From Thiocystis violascens (GTDB taxonomy: Bacteria; Pseudomonadota; Gammaproteobacteria; Chromatiales; Chromatiaceae), in NCBI GenBank assembly GCA_020721065.1, contig DYNM01000001.1:280367-344366 (forward strand): DNA of 64,000 nucleotides, given 5' to 3'. Position 1 is the first letter of the stretch; every line of letters starts with the position of its first letter. Both the position numbers and the translations under genes were made by a program. This document shows positions 11,102 through 21,535 of this stretch, one piece after another. The notes beneath the pieces are model-generated. The model ran no database searches and was not told where the DNA came from. It saw only the letters and a list, made by a program, of their open reading frames with translations.

Positions 11102-12292
11102 ATGTCAAAAGAGAAGTTTCAACGGAGTAAGCCACACGTCAACGTTGGCACCATTGGTCATGTTGATCACGGCAAAACCACGCTGACGGCAGCAATTACC
11201 ACTCACCAATCAAAGAAGTTTGGTGGTGAAGCGCGAGCCTACGATCAGATTGATAACGCACCGGAAGAGCGGGCGCGTGGAATCACGATTGCAACCGCGC
11301 ACGTCGAGTACGAGAGCAATCAGCGCCATTACGCGCACGTTGACTGCCCCGGTCACGCGGATTATGTCAAGAACATGATTACCGGTGCGGCGCAGATGGA
11401 CGGTGCCATTCTGGTAGTTTCCGCTGCTGATGGTCCGATGCCGCAGACGCGGGAACACATTCTGCTGTCACGGCAGGTTGGTGTGCCCTATATCGTGGTG
11501 TATCTCAACAAGGCGGACATGCTCGATGATCCTGAGCTGCTCGAATTGGTTGAAATGGAAGTGCGCGAGCTGCTCTCCAAATATGATTTCCCCGGCGATG
11601 ACACGCCAATCGTGACGGGTTCAGCGAAGCTGGCACTCGAAGGCGTTGATTCTGAGATCGGCACCCAGTCCATTGATAAGTTGATGGAAGCACTCGATAG
11701 CTACATTCCGCAGCCGGAACGAGCAGTTGATGGCGCATTCCTGATGCCGATTGAGGATGTGTTCTCTATTTCTGGACGTGGCACGGTCGTCACTGGTCGT
11801 ATTGAGCGCGGCATTGTCAAGGTTGGTGAAGAAGTTGAAATTGTTGGGATTAAAAACACCATCAAAACGACCTGCACCGGTGTGGAAATGTTCCGCAAGT
11901 TGCTCGATCAAGGGCAAGCTGGTGATAACGTCGGCGTGTTGCTGCGCGGTACCAAGCGGGAAGATGTCGAGCGCGGTCAAGTACTTGCGAAGCCAAAGTC
12001 GATCAATCCACACACGCATTTTGAAGCGGAAGTGTACGTTTTGGGCAAGGATGAAGGTGGACGTCATACGCCTTTCTTTAACGGCTACCGTCCGCAGTTT
12101 TATTTCCGTACTACAGACGTGACTGGCGCTTGCGAACTGCCTGAAGGCGTTGAGATGGTGATGCCCGGTGATAACTTGAAAATGACCATCAAGTTGATCG
12201 CGCCGATTGCGATGGAAGAGGGGCTGCGGTTTGCGGTGCGCGAAGGCGGACGTACAGTCGGTGCCGGCGTTGTAGCGAAGATCATCGAGTAA
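11102..12292 (+). CDS. tuf: Translation elongation factor Tu
   Basis: EF-Tu delivers aminoacyl-tRNA to the ribosome. 396 residues, full length. G1 motif GHVDHGKT at 19-26, G3 DCPGH at 81-85, and the G4 motif reads NKAD at 136-139 where E. coli and most relatives have NKCD. The catalytic His of the GHADYV segment is kept. The switch I segment carries ATAH where E. coli has NTSH. These are conservative variants in an otherwise canonical protein. It occupies the tufA position after fusA; whether a second copy lies upstream of rpoB cannot be seen. rpsJ starts 3 bases after the stop codon. Confidence 0.98.
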   Translation: MSKEKFQRSKPHVNVGTIGHVDHGKTTLTAAITTHQSKKFGGEARAYDQIDNAPEERARGITIATAHVEYESNQRHYAHVDCPGHADYVKNMITGAAQMDGAILVVSAADGPMPQTREHILLSRQVGVPYIVVYLNKADMLDDPELLELVEMEVRELLSKYDFPGDDTPIVTGSAKLALEGVDSEIGTQSIDKLMEALDSYIPQPERAVDGAFLMPIEDVFSISGRGTVVTGRIERGIVKVGEEVEIVGIKNTIKTTCTGVEMFRKLLDQGQAGDNVGVLLRGTKREDVERGQVLAKPKSINPHTHFEAEVYVLGKDEGGRHTPFFNGYRPQFYFRTTDVTGACELPEGVEMVMPGDNLKMTIKLIAPIAMEEGLRFAVREGGRTVGAGVVAKIIE

Positions 12293-12295
12293 CAC

Positions 12296-12607
12296 ATGAG
12301 CAGCCAAAGAATTCGTATTCGTCTGAAAGCGTTTGATCATCGTCTGATTGATCAGTCGGCGCGTGAAATCGTTGATACCGCCAAGCGTACTGGTGCGCAA
12401 GTGCGGGGACCAGTGCCACTGCCGTCTAAAAAAGAGCGGTTTACGATCCTGATTTCGCCTCACGTCAATAAAGATGCCCGTGATCAATACGAGCTGCGAA
12501 CCCACAAGCGGTTGATGGATATTGTTGATCCTACGGATAAAACGGTCGATGCGCTGATGAAACTCGATCTGGCCGCTGGCGTCGACGTCCAGATTAAGTT
12601 GAGTTGA
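12296..12607 (+). CDS. rpsJ: 30S ribosomal protein S10
   Basis: S10 belongs to the 30S head and is also NusE, a partner of NusB/NusG in antitermination and transcription-translation coupling. 103 residues with the normal [11 protein letters not shown] start and [15 protein letters not shown] core. It begins 3 bases after the tuf stop, so the S10 operon is fused to the str operon here, without room for the structured S10 leader used in E. coli. Confidence 0.98.
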   Translation: MSSQRIRIRLKAFDHRLIDQSAREIVDTAKRTGAQVRGPVPLPSKKERFTILISPHVNKDARDQYELRTHKRLMDIVDPTDKTVDALMKLDLAAGVDVQIKLS

Positions 12608-12617
12608 GGATAAAACG

Positions 12618-13268
12618 ATGACAATCGGAGTTATCGGGCGCAAAGCCGGCATGACCCGTCTTTTTCAAGAAGATGGAGAGAGTATTCCGGTCACTGTGAT
12701 TGAAGTGACGCCAAACCGCATTAGCCAAGTGAAATCAACGGAAGTTGACGGTTATCGCGCAGTGCAGGTTGCATTTGGAACTCGCCGCGCCTCGCGTGTC
12801 ACCAAGCCAATGGCGGGGCACTATGCGAAAGCGGGTGTGGAAGCGGGTGAAGTTCTGCGTGAGTTCCGTTTAGATGCTGATGAAGGCGTTGATTTGGAAG
12901 TCGGGCAAGAACTGTCGGTGTCTATTTTCGCAGCCGGACAAAAAGTCGATGTGCGCGGTGTGACCAAAGGGCGCGGGTTCTCCGGTGCCATCCGCCGTCA
13001 TCACTTTGCAGCGCAGGATATGACGCACGGCAACTCGCGTTCTCACCGTTCAGCCGGTTCTATCGGACAAAACCAGACTCCAGGACGGGTTTGGAAAGGG
13101 AAGAAGATGGCTGGTCAGCATGGTGCAGTGAATCGCTGCCAGCAGAGTCTTGAGGTGGTGCGGGTTGATTCTGACCGTAACCTGCTGCTGGTGCGCGGCG
13201 GAGTGCCGGGACCAACTGGTGGGCGATTGATCGTGCTGCCATCCGTGAAGCAGAAAAACAAGGGTTAA
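12618..13268 (+). CDS. rplC: 50S ribosomal protein L3
   Basis: L3 is an early-assembly protein whose central loop reaches the peptidyl-transferase centre. 216 residues, close to E. coli (209). The N-terminus [15 protein letters not shown] and the loop [17 protein letters not shown] with [14 protein letters not shown] are present, including the Gln that is methylated by PrmB in relatives. Ten bases after rpsJ. Confidence 0.98.
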   Translation: MTIGVIGRKAGMTRLFQEDGESIPVTVIEVTPNRISQVKSTEVDGYRAVQVAFGTRRASRVTKPMAGHYAKAGVEAGEVLREFRLDADEGVDLEVGQELSVSIFAAGQKVDVRGVTKGRGFSGAIRRHHFAAQDMTHGNSRSHRSAGSIGQNQTPGRVWKGKKMAGQHGAVNRCQQSLEVVRVDSDRNLLLVRGGVPGPTGGRLIVLPSVKQKNKG

Positions 13269-13274
13269 GCACAC

Positions 13275-13886
13275 ATGGAACTCGCCATTAGAAACCACGC
13301 TGGAGTAGCCAGTTTGGAGGTTTCAGACGCCGTATTCGGTGTTGAGTATAAGCCTGGTCTCGTGCATCAAGTTGTTACCGCATATATGGCGGCGGCACGG
13401 TCGGGCACTAAAGCACAGAAAACCCGCGCTGAGGTGTCTGGCGGTGGTGCCAAACCTTGGCGGCAAAAAGGGACAGGTCGGGCGCGGGCTGGTAGTTCAC
13501 GGAGTCCCATCTGGCGTTCAGGTGGTGTGACTTTCGCGGCGAAACCACGCGACTATAGTCAGAAGGTGAACCGCAAGATGTATCGCGGTGCTGTGCGGTC
13601 AATTTTGTCTGAGTTGGTGCGCAATGAGCGGCTTATCATTGTGCCCGATTTGGCGTTGCCAGCGGCAAAGACAAAAGAACTGGTTGCGCTGCTGAAAACA
13701 TTTGAAGTGCGCGATGTGTTGATTTTGACTGATGGTTTGGATGAAACGCTGTATTTGGCAGCCCGTAACCTGTATGGGGTGGCGGTGTTGACAGCACAAG
13801 AAGTGGACCCCGTCAGTATGGTTGCCTTCGAGACGGTGTTAGCCACCGAAGCGGCGGTGAAGAAGCTCGAGGAGCGACTGGCATGA
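13275..13886 (+). CDS. rplD: 50S ribosomal protein L4
   Basis: L4 lines the exit tunnel and, in E. coli, represses the S10 operon through its leader. 203 residues, normal length. The tunnel loop with [18 protein letters not shown] is intact. It ends inside the start of rplW (4-base overlap), so the two are translationally coupled. Because no S10 leader is recognisable upstream of rpsJ, L4 autoregulation of the E. coli kind is not supported here. Confidence 0.97.
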   Translation: MELAIRNHAGVASLEVSDAVFGVEYKPGLVHQVVTAYMAAARSGTKAQKTRAEVSGGGAKPWRQKGTGRARAGSSRSPIWRSGGVTFAAKPRDYSQKVNRKMYRGAVRSILSELVRNERLIIVPDLALPAAKTKELVALLKTFEVRDVLILTDGLDETLYLAARNLYGVAVLTAQEVDPVSMVAFETVLATEAAVKKLEERLA

Positions 13887-14179
13887 ATAACGAACGTTTG
13901 ATGAAGGTGTTGCTTGCACCGATTCTTTCTGAAAAGTCAACCAGAATCGCTGAGGCGTCGCGTCATGTTGCGTTTCGAGTGGCGACAGATGCTACGAAAC
14001 GTGAGATAGCGGGAGCTGTTGAACTGTTGTTCTCAGTGAAGGTTGATGCGGTTCAGGTGTTGAATGTGAAGGGCAAGCAGAAGCGGGTTGGTCAGCGTTT
14101 AGGACGACGTCAAGATTGGCGGAAGGCCTATGTTCACCTGCAACCCGGCCACGATATTGACTTCGGCGGTGGCGCGTAA
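13883..14179 (+). CDS. rplW: 50S ribosomal protein L23
   Basis: L23 surrounds the tunnel exit and is the docking site for trigger factor and SRP. 98 residues (E. coli 100), starting [20 protein letters not shown]. The basic C-terminal loop [20 protein letters not shown] matches the family. Overlaps rplD by 4 bases; rplB begins 32 bases later. Confidence 0.97.
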   Translation: MNNERLMKVLLAPILSEKSTRIAEASRHVAFRVATDATKREIAGAVELLFSVKVDAVQVLNVKGKQKRVGQRLGRRQDWRKAYVHLQPGHDIDFGGGA

Positions 14180-14211
14180 GCGCGGCAGCGGAACGCAGCG
14201 GATAGATCAAG

Positions 14212-15039
14212 ATGCCAATCGTAAAAGCTAAACCGACGTCTGCCGGACGTCGTTTTGTCGTCAAGGTGACGACGCCAGAATTGCATAAAGGAGCGCCATT
14301 TAAGGCGCTGGTTGAGAAAAAAACGAAGCATGGTGGTCGCAATAATCTTGGTCGCATTACGGTGCGGCATCAGGGTGGCGGTCATAAACAGCGTTATCGT
14401 TTGGTGGATTTCAAACGCAACAAAGAAGGTGTTCCGGCGACGGTCGAGCGTCTCGAATATGATCCGAATCGCTCTGCGCATTTGGCATTACTGAAATACG
14501 CAGACGGCGAACGGACTTATATTATTGCGCCGAAAGGATTAAAGGCTGGCGATTCTGTGCAATCCGGTGAGGCAGCGCCAATCGCTGTCGGTAACTGTAT
14601 GCCGCTGCGGAATATGCCAGTTGGTACGCAAGTTCACTGTATCGAAATGCGACCTGGTAAGGGCGCACAAATGGCGCGGGCTGCTGGCGCTTCGGCACAG
14701 TTGATTGCACGTGATGCGTCATCAGCAACGCTGCGGTTACGTTCTGGCGAGATGCGCAAGGTACACGTTGATTGCCGCGCTGTTATTGGTGAGGTAGGCA
14801 ACACTGAGCATAGTTTGCAGAAACTTGGTAAGGCGGGAGCGACACGCTGGCGGGGAGTTCGCCCGACAGTACGCGGTGTGGTGATGAATCCGGTGGATCA
14901 CCCACACGGCGGCGGTGAGGGTCGTACCTCTGGCGGACGTCACCCAGTTACTCCTTGGGGTGTGCCGACTAAGGGGCATAAGACGCGCAAGAACAAGCGT
15001 ACCGACGGCATGATTGTGCGTCGTCGCGGTCGCAAATAA
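14212..15039 (+). CDS. rplB: 50S ribosomal protein L2
   Basis: L2 is needed for subunit association and supports peptidyl-transferase activity. 275 residues (E. coli 273). The C-terminal signature [16 protein letters not shown] with the conserved His is present, followed by the basic tail GHKTRKNKR and RRRGRK. Starts at ATG 14212 ([14 protein letters not shown]). Confidence 0.98.
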   Translation: MPIVKAKPTSAGRRFVVKVTTPELHKGAPFKALVEKKTKHGGRNNLGRITVRHQGGGHKQRYRLVDFKRNKEGVPATVERLEYDPNRSAHLALLKYADGERTYIIAPKGLKAGDSVQSGEAAPIAVGNCMPLRNMPVGTQVHCIEMRPGKGAQMARAAGASAQLIARDASSATLRLRSGEMRKVHVDCRAVIGEVGNTEHSLQKLGKAGATRWRGVRPTVRGVVMNPVDHPHGGGEGRTSGGRHPVTPWGVPTKGHKTRKNKRTDGMIVRRRGRK

Positions 15040-15058
15040 ATAAGGCGAGGTTGAGCAA

Positions 15059-15337
15059 GTGCCACGTTCGATTAGAAAAGGCCCCTTTGTGGATCACCAC
15101 CTGATTAAAAAGGTGGAGGAAGCGGTTGCCCAAAATAGTAAGCGCCCAATTAAAACTTGGTCGCGCCGTTCAATGGTATTGCCGGAGATGGTTGGGTTAA
15201 CCATTGCGGTTCACAATGGGCGTCAGCACGTGCCGGTGCTCGTCAATGAAAACATGATTGGCCACAAACTCGGTGAGTTTTCGATGACCCGTACTTATCG
15301 TGGTCATGCGGCTGATCGCAAGGCGAAGAAGCGCTAG
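15059..15337 (+). CDS. rpsS: 30S ribosomal protein S19
   Basis: S19 forms part of the 30S head near the A-site tRNA. 92 residues, the same as E. coli. The start is GTG 15059, giving the standard [17 protein letters not shown]. The core [17 protein letters not shown] and the C-terminal [16 protein letters not shown] are intact. Nineteen bases after rplB. Confidence 0.98.
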   Translation: MPRSIRKGPFVDHHLIKKVEEAVAQNSKRPIKTWSRRSMVLPEMVGLTIAVHNGRQHVPVLVNENMIGHKLGEFSMTRTYRGHAADRKAKKR

Positions 15338-15351
15338 TCGGAGATCCGTCA

Positions 15352-15684
15352 ATGCAAGCAGAAGCAACATTAAAATATGCGCGGATTTCAGCTCAGAAAG
15401 CACGGCTGGTCGCTGATCTGATTCGCGGTCGTCACGTCGAAGAAGCATTGAACACCTTGGCTTTCAGTACGCAGAAAGGCGCTGGAATTATTAAGGTTAT
15501 CCTTGAGTCCGCGATTGCGAATGCCGAACACAACGAGGGCGCGGATATTGATGAACTGAAGGTCGCGGCCATTCAGGTCAATGAAGGCCCGACCATGAAG
15601 CGAATTCGTCCCCGTGCTAAAGGGCGGGCGAATCGAATCAAAAAACGCACCAGTCACATCAGTTTGATTGTGGCTGAAGCCTAG
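15352..15684 (+). CDS. rplV: 50S ribosomal protein L22
   Basis: L22 lines the exit tunnel with a long beta-hairpin. 110 residues, the same as E. coli. Conserved segments [17 protein letters not shown] and the hairpin [18 protein letters not shown] are present without the tunnel deletions linked to macrolide resistance. Confidence 0.98.
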   Translation: MQAEATLKYARISAQKARLVADLIRGRHVEEALNTLAFSTQKGAGIIKVILESAIANAEHNEGADIDELKVAAIQVNEGPTMKRIRPRAKGRANRIKKRTSHISLIVAEA

Positions 15685-15693
15685 GGGATCTGC

Positions 15694-16371
15694 ATGGGAC
15701 AAAAAGTTCATCCGAATGGTATCCGGCTTGGCATTGTCAAGGATTGGACATCAAAGTGGTACGCAAGCACGAAAGATTATGCGAATTTGCTGAACACTGA
15801 CCTTGAAGTGCGTGCTTTTTTACGCAAAGAGCTTGCCAAGGCTTCAGTAAGCCGAATTCAGATTGATCGACCGGCGAAGAATGCGCACATTACTGTTCAC
15901 ACTGCTCGCCCGGGTGTGGTGATTGGTAAGAAAGGCGAGGACATTGATAAACTTCGCGCTAAAGTTTCCGCAATGATGGGAATTCCGGTTCACATCAGTA
16001 TCGAAGAGATTCGTAAACCGGAACTGGACGCCCAGTTGGTTGCTGAAGGAATTGCCCAGCAGTTAGAACGCCGTATTATGTTTCGACGGGCGATGAAACG
16101 TTCGATTCAGAACACGATGCGCTTAGGTGCTGAGGGAATTCGTATCAACGTCGCGGGACGTTTGAATGGCGCTGAAATTGCGCGAAGTGAATGGGCGCGG
16201 GAAGGGCGAGTGCCATTGCATACGCTGCGTGCGGATATTGACTATGGATTTGCCGAAGCGAAGACGACTTATGGCATTCTTGGCGTCAAAGTTTGGATTT
16301 TTAAGGGCGAGGTGTTCGGCGATCAGCTCCCCGAAGAATCGGCACCGAAAGTAGCCGGGAAGAAGGGTTAA
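15694..16371 (+). CDS. rpsC: 30S ribosomal protein S3
   Basis: S3 with S4 and S5 forms the mRNA entry tunnel. 225 residues (E. coli 233). N-terminus [20 protein letters not shown] domain with [10 protein letters not shown], and the helicase-related basic residues RRAMKRS are seen. Nine bases after rplV; rplP begins 3 bases after its stop. Confidence 0.98.
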   Translation: MGQKVHPNGIRLGIVKDWTSKWYASTKDYANLLNTDLEVRAFLRKELAKASVSRIQIDRPAKNAHITVHTARPGVVIGKKGEDIDKLRAKVSAMMGIPVHISIEEIRKPELDAQLVAEGIAQQLERRIMFRRAMKRSIQNTMRLGAEGIRINVAGRLNGAEIARSEWAREGRVPLHTLRADIDYGFAEAKTTYGILGVKVWIFKGEVFGDQLPEESAPKVAGKKG

Positions 16372-16374
16372 GTT

Positions 16375-16788
16375 ATGCTGCAACCGAAACGTACCAAGTT
16401 CCGTAAGCAACACAAGGGGCGCAATCGTGGACTTGCGCAAAGTGGCAACCGGGTGAGCTTCGGCGAATTTGGCTTGAAAGCGACTGAGCGTGGGCGACTG
16501 ACAGCGCGTCAGATTGAAGCGGCGCGGCGGGCGATTCAGCGGAGCGTCAAGCGCGGCGGCAAGTTGTGGATTCGTGTGTTCCCAGACAAGCCGGTCTCGA
16601 AAAAGCCTCTCGAAGTGCGTATGGGCAAAGGCAAAGGCAACGTTGAATACTGGGTTGCATTGGTTCAGCCCGGTTTTGTGTTGTATGAGATTGAGGGCGT
16701 CAGTGAAGAACTGGCTCGTGAGGCATTTGCGCTGGCGGCAGCAAAATTGCCGGTACAAACTACCTTTGAGAAGCGGACGATTCTGTAA
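16375..16788 (+). CDS. rplP: 50S ribosomal protein L16
   Basis: L16 helps position A-site tRNA on the large subunit. 137 residues (E. coli 136). Starts [19 protein letters not shown] and carries the conserved [15 protein letters not shown] loop including the Arg that is hydroxylated by YcfD in relatives. Its stop codon shares one base with the rpmC start (TAATG). Confidence 0.98.
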   Translation: MLQPKRTKFRKQHKGRNRGLAQSGNRVSFGEFGLKATERGRLTARQIEAARRAIQRSVKRGGKLWIRVFPDKPVSKKPLEVRMGKGKGNVEYWVALVQPGFVLYEIEGVSEELAREAFALAAAKLPVQTTFEKRTIL

Positions 16789-16988
16789 TGAAGGCGAGCG
16801 AGTTGAGAAAAAGCAGTCTTGATGAATTGCAGAAGCAATTGATGGATTTGCTGCGTGAGCAATTTAATCTGCGGATGCAGCGCGGCACTGGTCAGTTGTC
16901 GAAACCTTCACAGATGAAAGCTGGTAGACGGGATATTGCGCGCATCAAGACGGTCATGGCGGAATTGACGAAGGGCGCAACATCATGA
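16788..16988 (+). CDS. rpmC: 50S ribosomal protein L29
   Basis: L29 is a small two-helix protein at the tunnel exit beside L23. 66 residues (E. coli 63). Starts [18 protein letters not shown], with the usual FNLRMQ and RRDIARIKT motifs. Overlaps rplP by one base and rpsQ by four, which suggests tight translational coupling. Confidence 0.97.
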   Translation: MKASELRKSSLDELQKQLMDLLREQFNLRMQRGTGQLSKPSQMKAGRRDIARIKTVMAELTKGATS

Positions 16989-17251
16989 ATGACAAGGTTG
17001 AGAATACGACGAACCGAACCCTTGAGGGGCGCGTAACCAGCAGTGCAATGGATAAAACGGTGACGGTTCTGATTGAGCGTCGGGTAAAACATCCGCTTTA
17101 CGGTAAGTTCATGCGGCGTTCAACTAAGATTCATGCACATGATGAAACCAACATCTGTAATGAAGGCGATCTAGTACGCGTTGAGCAGTGTCGTCCACTG
17201 TCGAAAACAAAGACTTGGCGACTGTTAGAAGTGATTGAAAAAGCGCGCTAG
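16985..17251 (+). CDS. rpsQ: 30S ribosomal protein S17
   Basis: S17 is a primary 16S rRNA-binding protein. 88 residues (E. coli 84). Core [19 protein letters not shown] and [13 protein letters not shown] are present. Last gene of the S10-type block; 117 bases follow before rplN. I looked for a spc promoter in that gap and found no convincing -35/-10 pair. Confidence 0.97.
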   Translation: MNDKVENTTNRTLEGRVTSSAMDKTVTVLIERRVKHPLYGKFMRRSTKIHAHDETNICNEGDLVRVEQCRPLSKTKTWRLLEVIEKAR

Positions 17252-17368
17252 AGCAGTTGGTTTTCGGTATTGTTTATTGCTCAAAATCATCCGCAGTGCG
17301 GGTAGTGTTTGATCAACAAAACAGCCGAATTCAATTCAGGATCAGTTAATCAGTTTTAGGTAATCATC

Positions 17369-17737
17369 ATGATTCAGATGCAGACCAATCTGGGCGTCGC
17401 CGATAATAGTGGCGCAAAGAAGGTGCAATGCATCAAAGTGCTCGGCGGATCGCATCGGCGCTACGCGGGCATCGGCGATGTCATTAAGGTCAGTGTTAAA
17501 GATGCGATTCCGCGTGGCAAGGTTAAGAAAGGCGACGTGTATAATGCAGTTGTCGTGAGGACGCGCAAAGGTGTGCGGCGCATGGATGGCTCGTTAATTC
17601 GTTTTGATGGTAATGCGGCAGTGCTGCTGAATAATCAACTTCAGCCAATTGGTACGCGTATCTTCGGACCTGTTACTCGTGAACTGCGCGGTGATCGTTT
17701 TATGAAGATCATTTCGCTGGCACCAGAAGTGTTGTAA
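17369..17737 (+). CDS. rplN: 50S ribosomal protein L14
   Basis: L14 lies at the subunit interface. 122 residues (E. coli 123). Starts [21 protein letters not shown] is retained as in E. coli, so the upstream ATG is used rather than the internal Met. First gene of the spc block; rplX follows after 14 bases with a GGAGAG Shine-Dalgarno. Confidence 0.98.
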   Translation: MIQMQTNLGVADNSGAKKVQCIKVLGGSHRRYAGIGDVIKVSVKDAIPRGKVKKGDVYNAVVVRTRKGVRRMDGSLIRFDGNAAVLLNNQLQPIGTRIFGPVTRELRGDRFMKIISLAPEVL

Positions 17738-17751
17738 GGAGAGTCATCACC

Positions 17752-18069
17752 ATGCGTAAGATAAAAAAAGGTGATGACGTTATTGTTATTGCCGGTAAAG
17801 ATAAAGGCAGACGCGGTACGGTGTTGCGTATCGTTGATGATGCCCGTGTTCTGGTTGAGAACATCAATATCGCCCGTAAACACCTTAAAGCAAATCCACA
17901 AGTTGGTGAGCCCGGTGGCATTGTTGATAAGGCGATGCCAATTCAAGTTTCCAATGTTGCTCTTTACAATCCTCAAAAGGATGGTCCTGATCGGGTTGGA
18001 TTCAAGATTCTGGAAGACGGTCGCAAGGTTCGGGTGTTCAAGTCGAACGGCGAAGTCGTTGACGTATGA
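17752..18069 (+). CDS. rplX: 50S ribosomal protein L24
   Basis: L24 starts 50S assembly. 105 residues (E. coli 104). The KOW motif is seen in [18 protein letters not shown] near the N-terminus. Sits between rplN and rplE with short spacers. Confidence 0.98.
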   Translation: MRKIKKGDDVIVIAGKDKGRRGTVLRIVDDARVLVENINIARKHLKANPQVGEPGGIVDKAMPIQVSNVALYNPQKDGPDRVGFKILEDGRKVRVFKSNGEVVDV

Positions 18070-18084
18070 CCTGAGAGAATTGCA

Positions 18085-18624
18085 ATGACCAGATTACAGA
18101 CCGAATACCAAGAACAAATTGTTAGTCAATTGAAAGATCGTTTTGGCTTTAAGAGTGTGATGCAGGTGCCGCGTATTGAGAAAATCACGCTCAATATGGG
18201 CGTTGGTGAGGCAATTGCAGATAAAAAAGTAATGGATCATGCAGTCGCTGATTTGCGCGCAATTGCGGGTCAACAGCCAATTGTGACCTATGCGCGTAAA
18301 TCGGTTGCGGGATTTAAAATTCGTGAAGGCTGGCCAATCGGTTGCAAGGTGACGCTGCGCCGTGAGCGGATGTATGAATTTTTAGATCGTCTCGTCAACA
18401 TTGCTATTCCGCGTATTCGTGACTTTCGTGGATTGAGTGCTAAGGCTTTTGATGGACGCGGTAATTATTCAATGGGTGTGCGTGAGCAAATCATGTTCCC
18501 TGAGATTGATTATGACAAAATTGATGTCATTCGCGGACTTGATATTACGATCACCACATCGGCGCGAACGGACGAAGAAGGACGTGCGCTGCTTGAGGCG
18601 TTTAAGTTTCCTTTCCGTACCTAA
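18085..18624 (+). CDS. rplE: 50S ribosomal protein L5
   Basis: L5 binds 5S rRNA and contacts P-site tRNA and S13. 179 residues, the same as E. coli. Conserved [13 protein letters not shown] and [16 protein letters not shown] segments are present. In E. coli S8 represses the spc operon by binding near this start; I cannot confirm the equivalent structure by eye. Confidence 0.98.
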   Translation: MTRLQTEYQEQIVSQLKDRFGFKSVMQVPRIEKITLNMGVGEAIADKKVMDHAVADLRAIAGQQPIVTYARKSVAGFKIREGWPIGCKVTLRRERMYEFLDRLVNIAIPRIRDFRGLSAKAFDGRGNYSMGVREQIMFPEIDYDKIDVIRGLDITITTSARTDEEGRALLEAFKFPFRT

Positions 18625-18645
18625 CTAGCGTACCGAGATAGCATT

Positions 18646-18951
18646 ATGGCGAAGAAAAGCATGATTGCGCGTGATCGTCAGCGCACCGAGATTGCAGCGC
18701 AGTTCAGTGCCAAGCGGACGGCTCTGAAAGCGATTATTAATGATCGAAGCGCGAGTGCTGAACAAATTGACGCTGCGGTGCAAAAGCTGCAAAAACTTCC
18801 ACGCGATGCCAGCCCAACGCGGCAACAACGTCGGTGTCGGGTGAGCGGTCGTCCTCACGCGGTTTATCGCAAGTTTGGTTTGGCGCGGATGAAGCTGCGT
18901 GAGGCAGTGATGCGCGGGGATGTTCCCGGCGTGGTAAAGGCAAGCTGGTAA
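18646..18951 (+). CDS. rpsN: 30S ribosomal protein S14 (zinc-free form)
   Basis: S14 belongs to the 30S head. 101 residues, the long zinc-free type: there are no paired CxxC motifs, in contrast to the short zinc type. The C-terminal signature [19 protein letters not shown] is intact. A gap of 103 bases follows before rpsH, larger than its neighbours; I see no promoter in it. Confidence 0.97.
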   Translation: MAKKSMIARDRQRTEIAAQFSAKRTALKAIINDRSASAEQIDAAVQKLQKLPRDASPTRQQRRCRVSGRPHAVYRKFGLARMKLREAVMRGDVPGVVKASW

Positions 18952-19054
18952 GCTCGCCAATTTATTCATATCTGCTCGTCGTACGAATAGATGTGACCTC
19001 AGTTAATCTGACGGGTATCGCGCCAGTGCGGCGGTTTGACCCAAGGAGATCCCC

Positions 19055-19450
19055 ATGAGTATGTCTGATCCGATTGCGGATATGCTGACGCGTATTCGTA
19101 ACGGCCAACAGCGGGGCAAGATCACGATCGTGATGCCATCGTCTAAACAAAAAGTTGCCATTGCGAACTTGTTGAAAGAAGAAGGCTATATCACTGATGT
19201 GTCGGTTGAGCCGAATGATGGCAAGCCTGAGTTGGTGCTGAAGCTCAAATATTTTCGTGGTAAACCCGTGATCGAGGTGATTAAACGTGTCTCGCGTCCC
19301 GGTCTGCGTATCTATCGCAACAAGAACCAGCTTCCCAAAGTGTGGGCTGGACTTGGCATTGCCATTGTCTCCACTTCGCAAGGCTTGATGACTGATCGCG
19401 CCGCCCGCCAAGCGGGACACGGTGGCGAAATCATCGCCTACGTTGCTTAA
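19055..19450 (+). CDS. rpsH: 30S ribosomal protein S8
   Basis: S8 is a primary 16S rRNA binder and the spc repressor in E. coli. 131 residues (E. coli 130). Starts at ATG 19055 behind AAGGAG, giving [18 protein letters not shown] as in E. coli; the second ATG six bases later is less likely. The C-terminus has [18 protein letters not shown] residues ([15 protein letters not shown]). Confidence 0.97.
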   Translation: MSMSDPIADMLTRIRNGQQRGKITIVMPSSKQKVAIANLLKEEGYITDVSVEPNDGKPELVLKLKYFRGKPVIEVIKRVSRPGLRIYRNKNQLPKVWAGLGIAIVSTSQGLMTDRAARQAGHGGEIIAYVA

Positions 19451-19464
19451 AGGGGTATTTGGAG

Positions 19465-19992
19465 ATGTCACGAGTTGCAAAGGCACCCATTACGGTGCCA
19501 AAAGGTATTACCGTTGCCATCAGCGGGCAGGATGTCACCATCACGGGCGCGAAAGGTACCCTCGGTTGGTCAGTGCATCCAACGGTGACGGTGCATCAAG
19601 AAGCAGATGAGATTCGCGTTGCTCCTGCTGAAGAGAATGCTTGGGCGATGGCGGGAACGACTCGCGCATTGCTGAATAACATGGTCGTTGGCTGTAGTGA
19701 GGGATTTACCCGCAAACTGACTTTGATCGGCGTGGGTTATCGGGCACAAGCAAAGGGCGATGTACTCAATTTGACCCTTGGTTTTTCGCATCCAATTGAC
19801 TATCCAGTGCCAGCCGGCATCACGATTGAGACTCCCAGTCAGACCGAAATCCTTGTGATGGGTGCTGATAAACAACGGGTTGGACAGGTTGCTTCGGAAA
19901 TTCGAGGATTCCGTCCGCCAGAGCCTTATAAAGGCAAGGGTGTTCGTTATGCAGATGAAAATGTTCTGCGTAAAGAAGCCAAGAAAAAATAA
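19465..19992 (+). CDS. rplF: 50S ribosomal protein L6
   Basis: L6 lies near the factor-binding site of the large subunit. 175 residues from ATG 19465 ([14 protein letters not shown]). An in-frame TTG at 19459 is rejected because MSRVAKAP is the family N-terminus. The C-terminal signature [14 protein letters not shown] is present. Confidence 0.97.
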   Translation: MSRVAKAPITVPKGITVAISGQDVTITGAKGTLGWSVHPTVTVHQEADEIRVAPAEENAWAMAGTTRALLNNMVVGCSEGFTRKLTLIGVGYRAQAKGDVLNLTLGFSHPIDYPVPAGITIETPSQTEILVMGADKQRVGQVASEIRGFRPPEPYKGKGVRYADENVLRKEAKKK

Positions 19993-20006
19993 GGGGTTTC
20001 AATCAC

Positions 20007-20369
20007 ATGGATAAGAAACAAGCGCGGTTGCGTCGGGCGACACGGGCGCGGGCTAAAATTCGTGAGCTCGGCGTACATCGTTTGTGTGTACACCGGACAC
20101 CGCAACATACCTATGCGCAGATTATTGAGCCAACTATTGCGGGTGACCGCATTGTAGCTAGTGCTTCTACGCTCGATAAGGATTTGCGTGCGACGATTGA
20201 GGGGCACAAGGGCAATATCACTGCCGCTACCGTCATCGGTAAAGCAATTGCTGAACGTGCTCTGTCAGCTGGCATCGAGCGCGTGGCATTTGACCGTTCC
20301 GGCTTCCGTTATCACGGGCGTCTCAAGGCGCTTGCTGATGCAGCGCGTGAGCATGGACTGAAATTCTGA
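20007..20369 (+). CDS. rplR: 50S ribosomal protein L18
   Basis: L18 delivers 5S rRNA to the large subunit with L5. 120 residues (E. coli 117). Basic N-terminus [15 protein letters not shown] and the C-terminal [20 protein letters not shown] are typical. Ten bases before rpsE. Confidence 0.98.
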   Translation: MDKKQARLRRATRARAKIRELGVHRLCVHRTPQHTYAQIIEPTIAGDRIVASASTLDKDLRATIEGHKGNITAATVIGKAIAERALSAGIERVAFDRSGFRYHGRLKALADAAREHGLKF

Positions 20370-20379
20370 GGATTCGATC

Positions 20380-20886
20380 ATGGCGAATTTCAATGCGAAA
20401 CCGGAAGGCGATGATCTTCTGGAAAAGTTGGTGGCGGTGAATCGTGTCGCTAAGGTCGTGAAAGGTGGACGGCAATTTGGTTTTGCAGCCTTGACAGTCG
20501 TTGGCGATGGCAAAGGGCGCGTTGGTTTTGGACGCGGCAAGGCACGAGAAGTGCCGATTGCGATCCAGAAAGCGATGGAAAGTGCTCGCAAGAACATGAT
20601 CGAAGTCAAGCTCAATGGCACCACATTGCAGTATCCGCTGCAGGGTGAACACGGCGCAGCGAAGGTGTTCATGCAGCCTGCTTCCGAAGGTACCGGCATT
20701 ATTGCGGGCGGAGCGATGCGTGCTGTTTTTGAAGTGTTGGGCGTTCAGAACGTACTCGCTAAGTGCATTGGCACGAATAATCCGATCAATGTCGTGCGGG
20801 CGACGGTTCAGGGGTTGCGTGCCATGAATGATGCGCAGACGATCGCTGCCAAGCGCGGCAAAACCGTCGAGCAGATTTTGGGGTGA
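20380..20886 (+). CDS. rpsE: 30S ribosomal protein S5
   Basis: S5 is part of the mRNA entry site and affects decoding accuracy. 168 residues (E. coli 167). The dsRNA-binding segment [20 protein letters not shown] and the [13 protein letters not shown] motif are present. Followed 3 bases later by rpmD. Confidence 0.98.
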   Translation: MANFNAKPEGDDLLEKLVAVNRVAKVVKGGRQFGFAALTVVGDGKGRVGFGRGKAREVPIAIQKAMESARKNMIEVKLNGTTLQYPLQGEHGAAKVFMQPASEGTGIIAGGAMRAVFEVLGVQNVLAKCIGTNNPINVVRATVQGLRAMNDAQTIAAKRGKTVEQILG

Positions 20887-20889
20887 GCA

Positions 20890-21093
20890 ATGTCCGATAA
20901 AAAGATGATGAAGGTTAAACTCGTGCGTAGCTTCCATGGTCGCTTAGATAAGCATAAAGCCTGTGTGCGTGGGCTGGGCTTGCGGCGGATGCACCAAGTG
21001 GTGGAAGTTGAAGACACGCCGTGTACGCGCGGCATGGTGAATACCGTGTATTACATGGTCAAGATCGTTGAGGAATCTCACAATGCGGCTTAA
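20890..21093 (+). CDS. rpmD: 50S ribosomal protein L30
   Basis: L30 is a small non-essential large-subunit protein. 67 residues (E. coli 59), with the typical [19 protein letters not shown] start and [13 protein letters not shown] core and a C-terminus a few residues longer than usual. Its last 11 bases overlap rplO in another frame. Confidence 0.95.
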   Translation: MSDKKMMKVKLVRSFHGRLDKHKACVRGLGLRRMHQVVEVEDTPCTRGMVNTVYYMVKIVEESHNAA

Positions 21094-21517
21094 TGATCTC
21101 AAGCCCGATGAAGGAAGCCGACCTTCCGCGAAACGGGTTGGTCGTGGCATTGGCAGCGGTCTCGGCAAAACTTGCGGACGCGGTCATAAAGGCCAAAAGT
21201 CGCGTAAAGGTGGCTTTCATAAGGTTGGCTTTGAAGGCGGTCAGATGCCATTGCAACGACGCTTGCCCAAGGTCGGATTTCGCTCACATAAAGCGCTGGT
21301 TGCGGCTGAAGTGCGGTTGAATGAGTTGAATCGCGTGGATGGTGACGTGGTTGATCTAGCAGCATTGATGCTGGCGGGAGTCGTCAATCGTTCGATTCGC
21401 ACTGCTAAAATCATCGCTTCTGGTGAAGTGACACGAGCGTTAACGATTCGTGGTCTCGGCGTAACCAAAGGGGCGCGTGCTGCCATTGAGGCAGTCGGCG
21501 GCTCGGTCGAAGACTAA
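21083..21517 (+). CDS. rplO: 50S ribosomal protein L15
   Basis: L15 is a late-assembly large-subunit protein. 144 residues from ATG 21083, exactly the E. coli length. The glycine- and arginine-rich N-terminus [20 protein letters not shown] is seen. The frame is open to a TTG at 21068, but the ATG gives the standard MRLNDLKP. It overlaps rpmD by 11 bases. Confidence 0.97.
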   Translation: MRLNDLKPDEGSRPSAKRVGRGIGSGLGKTCGRGHKGQKSRKGGFHKVGFEGGQMPLQRRLPKVGFRSHKALVAAEVRLNELNRVDGDVVDLAALMLAGVVNRSIRTAKIIASGEVTRALTIRGLGVTKGARAAIEAVGGSVED

Positions 21518-21535
21518 TCAACGGACGCGAAACGG

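Noticed and set aside
11621..12652. 343-codon antisense frame over tuf and rpsJ
   Set aside because: It runs opposite to two highly conserved genes and its protein has no recognisable domain; it is a by-product of their codon use.
17252..17368. spc operon promoter before rplN
   Set aside because: Several TTG-starting boxes exist but none has a usable -10 box at 16-18 bases.
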